From assembly GCA_026874595.1 (NCBI GenBank), contig CM049306.1:41538019-41602018 (forward strand): 64,000 nt of DNA, written 5' to 3'. Each line of letters opens with the position of its first letter. The stretch's first letter is position 1. Shown here piece after piece: positions 56,439 through 64,000 of the stretch. This DNA comes from Sipunculus nudus (taxonomy: Eukaryota > Annelida > Sipuncula > Golfingiida > Sipunculidae). The notes beneath the pieces are model-generated. The model saw only the letters and a list, made by a program, of their open reading frames with translations, was not told the origin of the DNA and made no database searches. The position numbers and the translations under genes are program-made.

Positions 56439-57237
56439 TCATCTAAATAATCTTTTAAAATTTTTCTGAATATAGGTCCTATTCAGGTTATTTTGGGTGA
56501 TAAGTTTCAGGCCAATGTGACATCCAATATGGCAACAGGGCTTCATTTGTAAAATATAATATATTCTCAGAAAAGTGTGTGTGTGATGTGTGTGTGTGTG
56601 TGGGGGGGGGGGGGTGATTACACTGACCATTCCTTTCCTACTTGCCAAAAAGAGTGGGGGATATATCCCTGCCCCCCCCCCCAACCCCTGCACACACAGA
56701 GAGTTGAGAGTAAACAATAACCCTTGCAAGGTTATTGGAATGCATAAAAGATCAGTAAATATTACTAGTATATATCTAGTATTTACAAAATTATACTTTT
56801 TAAATAATTAATAATTATATATATGTGCATGCAAAAAAAATGAAAATTTAATTTAAATTTTATCATGTTATCATTATTAGTATTGTGAAAATAATTTTAC
56901 AATTTTAATAGCATCCAGATTGAGAATTCACAAGTCACTTGTCAAATGACAGCTTTAATAGTAGGTATATCAGTAATTTTTTTTTTCAAAATAAAGCTTT
57001 TCAGATAATATATACACTGCAAGACTGGTTTTTGTTCAAGGATCTTATTCAATATGGTTCTTAAATCAACAAGATATGACCACTGACTGAAAAGTAATGG
57101 CATTTTAATAAATCACAGAAATGAGCTAGCTGGGACCTATCTTTCCAGGAAAACTTATGACTGTCATAAAATCATACAGTGCTCCATGCGTTGGTTGAGC
57201 GATATTTATTTCAGTGTAATAAATCCACCTGTCCCAA
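56439..57237. other. Non-coding, (GT)n-G13 and C11 tracts
   Basis: (GT)n into G13 at 56577-56614 and C11 at 56672-56682. The open frames across them on both strands are composition artefacts. Confidence 0.6.
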
Positions 57238-57283
57238 TTACAGAAACTTGAGATGTATTCCGTGTAACAGTAAAATTAAATAA

Positions 57284-57576
57284 TTATCTGTCATTTGTGC
57301 CTGCTCCCATAGACGCCTGAGACGGTTCATCGGATTCTGTGTTGACACAGCTGTCACTGTCAGAACCGGTACACCCTCCTTCGATCTCGCCTCGTCGAGC
57401 CAATGGCCCAGATCGAAATGGTTCAATATCACAAGGATTTTCAAATTCTACATCACTACAATAACTTTCTGACATACTTCCGAAATAACTTATTTTGAAC
57501 CATAGTCGGTGGACGCATGGTTGTCACTTGACGCATAGGAAGTTTCATCTGATTGTTTAGTTTGGACCACCGCCAT
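57284..57576 (-). pseudogene. Acidic N-terminal exon remnant, opposite strand
   Basis: On the minus strand an ATG at 57576 in good context (A at -3, G at +4) opens MAVVQTKQSDETSYASSDNH, but stops after 28 codons (57492-57490). A second frame resumes with MSESYCSDVEFENPCDIEPF at 57475 and stays open to 57284. Both are Ser/acidic and read like one exon broken by a frameshift. The DIEPF segment resembles the short acidic N-terminus of invertebrate proteins annotated P2X7-like, a weak resemblance from memory. The exact CRE/E-box motif lies 22 bp upstream. Confidence 0.35.
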
Positions 57577-57597
57577 GATACTTGCGTGAGACGACTT

Positions 57598-57612
57598 CCA
57601 CACGTGACGTCA
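57598..57612 (-). promoter_or_regulatory. CRE/E-box composite, right copy
   Basis: On the + strand CCACACGTGACGTCA, the exact reverse complement of 54866-54880. It sits just upstream of the minus-strand ATG at 57576. Confidence 0.5.
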
Positions 57613-57858
57613 CGGATTTCCCCTTGGGCTTTCGGCAGTTTCCGGAGTGTATTCGGCGCGTCAATTTCAAATTGTCGTATTAATTGATTAAATTGCTAGA
57701 TTAATTTTAAATGGACTAACATCGTGTTTTGATACATAGAAAACGGGCATATGACACTCATCGACCTCCGTGCTGAGACTTGGACTTTAACTCCGACTTA
57801 GCTAAATCGCGATTAATGAAACTGACTTATCTCACGGAATAACGTCAGTCGACTAAAG

Positions 57859-58198
57859 CCGCGTGTCCACCTGTACGGATGCGGTGCGTGTGCGGTGCGG
57901 ATACGTATGCGGATATTTTGTATGTGTGTGTCCATTAGATACGTTTTTCAGGGCCTTTTTAGGTCTTTCACTCTCTTTAACATCTACAAAATGGCACGTA
58001 TCCGCATACGTTTCCGCATGCGTTTCCGTACCCGCGGCTACATGGTCCGTTTTTTTAAAACGTTTACGTTTCCGCACGCCGCACGCACTCCGCACCGCAT
58101 AAGTGGACAAACTCCTTCTTTATTCGATATGCGCGATTAAAAACGCATCCGCATCCGCATCCGTATCCGTATCCGTACCGCACAAGTGGACACGCAGC
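57859..58198. mobile_element. GC-rich foldback / MITE-like element
   Basis: The ends are inverted: GCGTGTCCACCTGTACGGAT on the left and TACCGCACAAGTGGACACGC on the right. Both arms are filled with CCGCAT/GCGGAT and CCGTAT/ATACGG motifs, and two internal palindromic segments (about 57990-58045, 58060-58100) carry the same words. The open frames on both strands here arise from the repeat. Confidence 0.7.
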
Positions 58199-60955
58199 TT
58201 TAGGGGACGTTTCGTTAAAATTTGACTCTTGCCATACGCATTCTTACTGAAACTGGGCCCAGGACGTATTTTCGTTCTCTTAACATGTTCCTGTTCATAA
58301 AAATGATGCAAACAAGAACACGTTCCGGTTCCGATACCAAAATGCATTGTTCACATATACTAATACATGTGAACACTCATACATGCATCTTATAAAAAAC
58401 CAATAAACAGTGTATGCATGTTACTTGATTTCATTGATATTTATCAAATAAATCAGCAGATTCAATACAAATAATGACAAATTTAACGTTATATCAGTCA
58501 ATAAAATTCAAGTGAACAGTCCGAATGTGGGTAGGCACTTCTTCCCTTGCCGCCACTGTTGCCAGCCTTTACCTCGTTCCTGTGTAAGCAGCTCCCGGAG
58601 TTTCCTTACGTTTTTCTTGGACTATTAACAGGAACACCTTCGTTTTCGTGAGCAAAAACGGTCTGTGTTCATGAACAGAGGTATAAATAGGAACATGTTC
58701 GTGGAACGAAAACACGCCACATGTTCGACTCCGAGACCCAAAAAATCTACTCTACTCTAGATTTAGAAAAAAAAGATAACTGGCATGAAGAGTTGAATCC
58801 CTCAAATTGTGATAAAATACTACACCATCTTATCTGTCATCTTATCAGTATATACTAAAATCGTCTTACTAACAGATCCACCAGGCATTTGACTGAAAAT
58901 ATATATCGTATTTAATCCTTGGATCACCATGGAATCGGCTCTTATTCCAAGATATTCCAAGATATTTTGACAACAAAATCTAGCATGTAAACATGTTTAG
59001 TTAAATATCACATCGACAGATATAACTTTCATTAGATTAGACATTTAAAATACTCGTTCGTGTGAGATAAATTCCGTCTAAAATTTTTTTTTTTCATTAA
59101 CGGACGTATTGTATTCCTAGATTTTCCATTTTCAGTATAATAAATCGTACTAAATGTGCCCGGGAGTGAAATAAATAGAAGGACAGGTGAAATCAACACC
59201 ATGTGCTCCAGATCTACAAATGAGGTCACCGGAACACCTGTGAACCTGAAACTCACAACTTTAGTGCCCTGGATTTGTAAATTTCCTTTCTGAATTCAAT
59301 GTCAGTGACCTTTGACATATGTCGGGGTTTGCCTTTAGCAGCACACCTGGGCATATATAACGGGTAGAGGCGGTTGGTGCAAGTTTGCGGAGATTATTTA
59401 TTGTATTCAGTATATGCCAAAGATAACTATTAACCCGGTTGCTTTGCACATGTTATCATATTCATATCATTTTATCACAGAGACTGGATTACTCAAATTT
59501 CCTATAGATTAATGGTATAGGGTGGTCAATGAACATATTTGGAATTTGTTTTAAATTTTGTAGATCTACCGGAGGACCCGATGAAAACCATCCACCTTGG
59601 GCGGGCAACTATACACTTGCAGCCTCCTGTTATAGCAATGCCCGGAAACGAACCTGGGTCGCAATATTAGATATCAACCCTAATTAACCCTAGGTATTAT
59701 GAACACTAGCAAAACACCAATATTTTATAAAATATAATACAAATAGTCAATATAGATATTTATCATTACTGATCATTAAGTTGGTAGTGTAGAAATAACA
59801 AGGCCACACTAACCCAGTTAACAAACATATTAATTTAATACATTTCATATATATTGATTCAACCGCTCGTAATTTATTTAAATAAATAAGTGTGAGTAAA
59901 CCGATATAAATATCTCAGGTTATTTAAGGCACAATTTATCGTGATATTAGCACTAATGATAGGAAGTGGTTCAAACCATGTTCGATGTTTAAAAGAATAA
60001 AACGACCCATGATCGATTATTAATCGATCATTATATATCCATTTATAAAATTATAACATCAATATTGACAGAGTAAATAACGTCTGGCTTCCTCACCACA
60101 CTTTAGTCAAGGTATAGTGACTATGTAGTTCACACTTGTTTCCCGCGGAAGGTCCAGTTTTAATGCTGTTGTATACTTTGTGTTCCGTCGTCTTATCCCT
60201 CTCAGGATAAGAATATTTTCCTGACTTCTTTGTGCGTATGGCCATATATTCTGGTCGATAATTAAAAAAAATCACGAATTTGATCGATAATGAAAGAAAA
60301 CGACGAATCATAGATATAATCAATTTATACGCACACCATTAATTTCCACTGTTAGTTTGATGTAAAAACACACATCGTCATGGAAGGAGGAAAGGGTTCT
60401 AAACAAGGGAAAATGTTAAAGTAGTTGTCACTTGAAGAGTCTGACTATATATAGTCTATATGTCATGTTTCTGATATTTTTTTTAAAATCCTGTATTCGT
60501 GTAACGGTCCAGTATAATTGAGCCACTTGAAAGAACGTTACACAGTATGGAATGTTATATATTCTGGATGAAATCCTCTTGCCTTGAAAAAAAAAAACAA
60601 AATTTCCTCTGTTTAATGTTGGGCCTCAGATATTGAGTTAGAATTGTACATTCACGAATGAGATTTGATTAAATTTTGAGGTTGTATTGCATCCACTGAT
60701 CCCGACATCTGATGGAGAATATTGGTACTAGAGAAAACCAAAAATGCGTATACCCAACGTGTATATATCATCAAAAATAAAATCTGCTATATTCCACATA
60801 ATATAATATGCTTTTCTGTCCTTGGGAAAAATTGAAAATTCGACATTTTTATAGTTCCTTTTCCGCCCTTGAGATGTCACTACCGGAGGAAAATGGAATG
60901 CGCTCAACCATCCAAACTAAAATGATAATCGTCATCATTAGGTGAACGGTAGATA
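58199..60955. other. Gene-poor stretch with a dispersed repeat copy
   Basis: No gene seen. Between about 59960 and 60350 it carries a diverged relative of sequence around 17760-17850 and 19660-19800 (AAAACGACCCATGATCGATTATTAATCGAT; CTCTCAGGATAAGAATATTTT). Confidence 0.5.
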
Positions 60956-61440
60956 TAAGTCATAACGTAATGAAGAGAAGCATGTTATTAAAATTGAAAC
61001 CTAGTAAAAACGCATTACAGGCAGGAGGGAAGGATGTTATGAAAAAAGAAACGTGGTCAAAATCCTGGTTATGAAAGGTTAACTCTACTCATAACCAACA
61101 CCGTGCTGGAGTGAATGGTGTTATAAAAGATAAACTCTGGTCATAACGCCTAATGTAATGAAGAGATTTTTTATATAAAAGATGAACCCTTGTTATAACA
61201 CATAATGTGCTGGAGAGAAGCGTGTTAAAAAAAGACGAACACTGGTCATTGCACCTAAGGTAATGAGAAGACTTGAGTTTTAAAAGATGGTCAAACCGCC
61301 TAATGCAATGAAGAGACTTTAGCGTTAACTATAAAAGATTAACCTAGGACATATTGCATAACGTGCTGGAGAGAATGGTTTCATAAAAAATGGAAACTGG
61401 CCATAACACATAATGTGTTATGGAGTAAAGTGTTATAAAC
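60956..61440. repeat. Degenerate tandem repeat, TCATAACGCATAATGT unit
   Basis: Seven or eight diverged copies, spaced about 55-65 bp, of a unit with TCATAACGC(C)TAATG, TAATGAAGAGA or GTGCTGGAGAGAA, TGTTATAAAAGAT and AACTCTGG. Further copies appear at 62885-63030, so the family flanks the next two arrays. Confidence 0.7.
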
Positions 61441-61599
61441 AAGGCCTACAGGCCTGTTGCGAAACTTCGTAATGGGATATTCACAAGATATAATGCTTCA
61501 ATGCTGGATCATTACTTTTCAAACTGTACATGTGCAACATGTATATGAACAATGCAAGTACTAAACATTTTTGGACTAGAAACAATTACACAAACATCA

Positions 61600-62000
61600 C
61601 TGCTGAAATTCTGGCATGGGTTCACATCACACAAAAATGATTGTAGCTGGTACCAACAGTCTTGTATATATCGAAGCTATCAGAGATATATACATATGCC
61701 CAATTTTAGACTGATATACCAAACCTCTCCTGAGAAATAAGCAGGGACATACACTGTGCAACTATTTGTGTAGGTGGCACCACCAGTCTTATATACGACA
61801 AAGCTTTCCGATATGTATAAATATGCCCAAATCAGGCTGATATATCAAATCCCTCCGTTGAAATAAGCAGGCACTTACACTGTGCAAAAGTCATTCTAGG
61901 TGGCGACACCTGTCTTTTGAACAACAAAGCCATCATAGACGCATAGACAGGTCAAAATATCAGGTCAATACATCAAACGTCCATTGCGTTTGATGCACTG
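61600..62000. repeat. Tandem repeat related to the 277-bp family
   Basis: Three units of about 125-130 bp with TGTAGGTGGCACCACCAGTCTT, AAGCTATCAGAGATATA, ATATGCCCAAAT and AAATAAGCAGG...CACTGTGCAA. The GGTGGC(A/G)CCACC word and layout link it to 53115-53975. Confidence 0.7.
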
Positions 62001-62009
62001 GGCTGACCA

Positions 62010-62410
62010 GGCTTAGGTGAGAAAGGCAGTTGCCCTGAGTGAACTGTGACAAACTGCTGGCTTAAGCTACTGCACTGAGAGAACTTTTGACCTGCACCTG
62101 GCCAGACTGAGTGAATTTTTTACCTGTCCCTGGCTGCACTGAGTGAACTCTTGACCTGTTGCCTAATCTGACACAATTGGCAGTCTGCCAAAGTTAAAAA
62201 TAGATCAAGGCTGAATTTTGGTGCTAAATCTGATGCAGTGGGCAGTCTGCCAAAGCTATAAATAGAATGCAGCTACTGCACTGAGTGAACACTGACATGT
62301 TGCCTAATCTGATACAGTTGGCAGTCTGCCTAAGCTATAAATAGTTCCATGTGAACTTTGGCCTGTTGCCAAATCTGAAATACTTGGCACTCTGCCAAGC
62401 TATTTATAGA
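62010..62410. repeat. Degenerate short-unit repeat, ACTGAGTGAAC / TTGGCAGTCTGCCAA
   Basis: Repeated CTGCACTGAGTGAACTCTTG and CTAATCTGA.ACA.TTGGCAG, the latter with the palindrome TTGGCAGTCTGCCAA, in irregular order. Confidence 0.7.
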
Positions 62411-64000
62411 AACACACAATCTTCGTATATCTGTTTACACATACTGAAAGACTTTGATTTTAGATTTTTGCATAAAATTTGGGGATGCTGGCTCCTGCTT
62501 AGTTTGCATTTTAGGACAGATGACTAAGTTAAACTTCTTGTAACTCGGCCAAAAATCACCGAACTTAAACCATTCGAACAAACTTGAGAGAGATTATTCC
62601 AGGTATAATTTCTATGAAATATTGGACAATTTGGCTGAACAGTTTCGGAGAAGAAGATTTTAAAAGCTTTTATTTTAGCTTTTTCCATATAAAATCTAAG
62701 AAAATGCAAATAGTAAAAAAATAAGCAAAATCCGATAGGTTTTTAGATGACTAATCTTTGGCAAAAAATTTAATGATGCTAGCTCCTGTCGTTTTCGAGA
62801 TGGTTTGAGTTAACTTACAGGGGACGGACGACAGACAACGCCACACCATCGCATAAGCTCATAGGTTCGCTACAAAACGAAAACGGGTCATAACGCAAAA
62901 CGTACCGAAAAGAAAGGTATTATGAAGGATGAAACCTAGTCATAACGCATGGTGTGTTGAAGAGAGGGGTCTTATTAAAAAAACAGGTCATAACGTATAA
63001 TTTTGCTGACGAAAAAGATGTTATTAGAGATAACTGTGGTTTCACATTATATGAAGAAATGTAAGAAGCACTTCAGGTATTTTGAGACAAGAAAGTCGTG
63101 GCAAATGTAACGAGATAACGGTTGGGAACTCATGAGGCTGTAAGATATATGAGTCAGAAATATAACACGCAAAGAAAAAACAAAAAGATTGAAAAAAATA
63201 TTTGCTGCGGAACTTGCATTATGTGATATCGGGACGAAAGAAAATTCCAGTTGTTTCGGAAGTGGTCAATTCACCGGTGTATAGGAAATGGTATTACAAG
63301 AACATGAGGAAGCCGTGATGCAATGGGCCACACCCGGCAGCAGCTCACAGGAGGATCTGGTTTTTGGATTCACCTGTTCCTGTCGTATATGAAGCTGCAT
63401 CAGTTATCAAGTGCCTTGCGGGTCCGGCCAGGGAGGATGCGTAACCATAGCGATTTATGACCGAGTCGTCTTTCAAGCACTGAGCCAGACCGCCGTAAGA
63501 TTGCTGTGTTATCCAACTCGCAGCTGACATATCAGTTAATAGCATTTGACGGCTAAACATATGCTCGTGTCTGAATGGCGGGCCTCTGTGGATCTTCCTG
63601 AAACAACGCGAGGAGTGTCTTCCATGCGCAAGGGACCGTGCAGGAATTGTGCAGCGGCTCTGGGGCGTTGTTTCCTAACACCAACACGTGTTTTCAATCA
63701 GCCCTGTGGAATCTGCCGATGCATGTTAGATTGATGTGTTTTGTAGGGATACCTGCCTCGGTGCTATGTCTTATTTACAGGTAAAACCATTCACTAAACA
63801 GTGAACCCCACGGGGCTCCGGCACCAATAATTATGAGGCCATCTGCATGGACGCACTGGTATAACTCTGTAACGAACCGTGCCAACGTCTTTGGAAAAGT
63901 GACATAATGATAATTCCATTATGATGCTTCCAAATAAACTGGTATAAAAGACGGCAGGGCTTTAGAATTATTATAAAACAATTGATATGATAATTTGTTA
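62411..64000. other. Non-coding stretch
   Basis: A GGGACGGACGACAGACAACG tail with CATCGCATAAGCTCAT (about 62820-62865) marks another dispersed repeat end. I see no supported gene to the window edge; frames at 63345-63734 on both strands lack recognisable features. Confidence 0.5.

Noticed and set aside
57853-58140. Three overlapping 79-85-codon frames on both strands
   Set aside because: They arise from the CCGCAT/GCGGAT words of a foldback element; residues repeat as RIRMR-type runs.

Overview
The window is animal nuclear DNA, AT-rich and repeat-dense, with spliced genes (GT..AG introns), microsatellites, foldback elements, a tRNA-derived SINE remnant and old duplications. Lineage-expanded nicotinic receptor genes plus (C/G)TCCGTCC-rich dispersed repeats point to a lophotrochozoan, most likely a mollusc and perhaps a bivalve. 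Species-level placement cannot be made by eye.

The firm gene content is a tandem cluster of three Cys-loop ligand-gated channel genes of the nicotinic acetylcholine receptor (nAChR) superfamily, all on the + strand: A (20869-25882, 513 aa), B (30802-36664, 489 aa) and C (42196-48003, 532 aa). Each is split into five coding exons with the same plan: signal peptide plus N-terminus, a 45-bp exon, a 110-bp exon, one long exon of about 1 kb carrying the Cys-loop, M1, M2, M3 and most of the cytoplasmic loop, and a last exon with M4. Boundaries, phases and splice sites agree in all three, so they arose by tandem duplication. They are not conventional nAChRs. The loop-D tryptophan of the complementary face is missing in all three, the M2 9' gate leucine is Thr, Thr and Asn, gene A has lost the vicinal cysteine pair, and gene C has basic residues at the -4' and -1' pore positions where cation channels carry acidic ones. 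The cluster could supply subunits of a heteromeric channel with altered ligand and possibly altered ion selectivity. This is the most interesting system in the window.

Layout. 1-8.9 kb: mostly non-coding, with two promoter-like patches and two unassigned ORFs (3795-4124; a Ser-rich 6334-7123). 8.9-16.0 kb: a very long degenerate GATA/GGTA minisatellite with a 30-bp period, interrupted by an array of alternating 52- and 69-bp hairpin-bearing units. 16.8-19.1 kb: a 1.17-kb direct tandem duplication. 20.9-48.0 kb: the receptor cluster, with repeats in introns and spacers, including a near-perfect 224-bp foldback in the first intron of gene B. 48-64 kb: no intact gene; a decayed THAP-type zinc-finger gene (54982-56195) and a second acidic ORF remnant on the opposite strand (57284-57576) face each other, each behind an identical 15-bp CRE/E-box motif. 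A GC-rich foldback and several families of degenerate tandem repeats follow.

All exon models were read by eye from ORFs, splice consensus and family knowledge. No alignment or database search was run.
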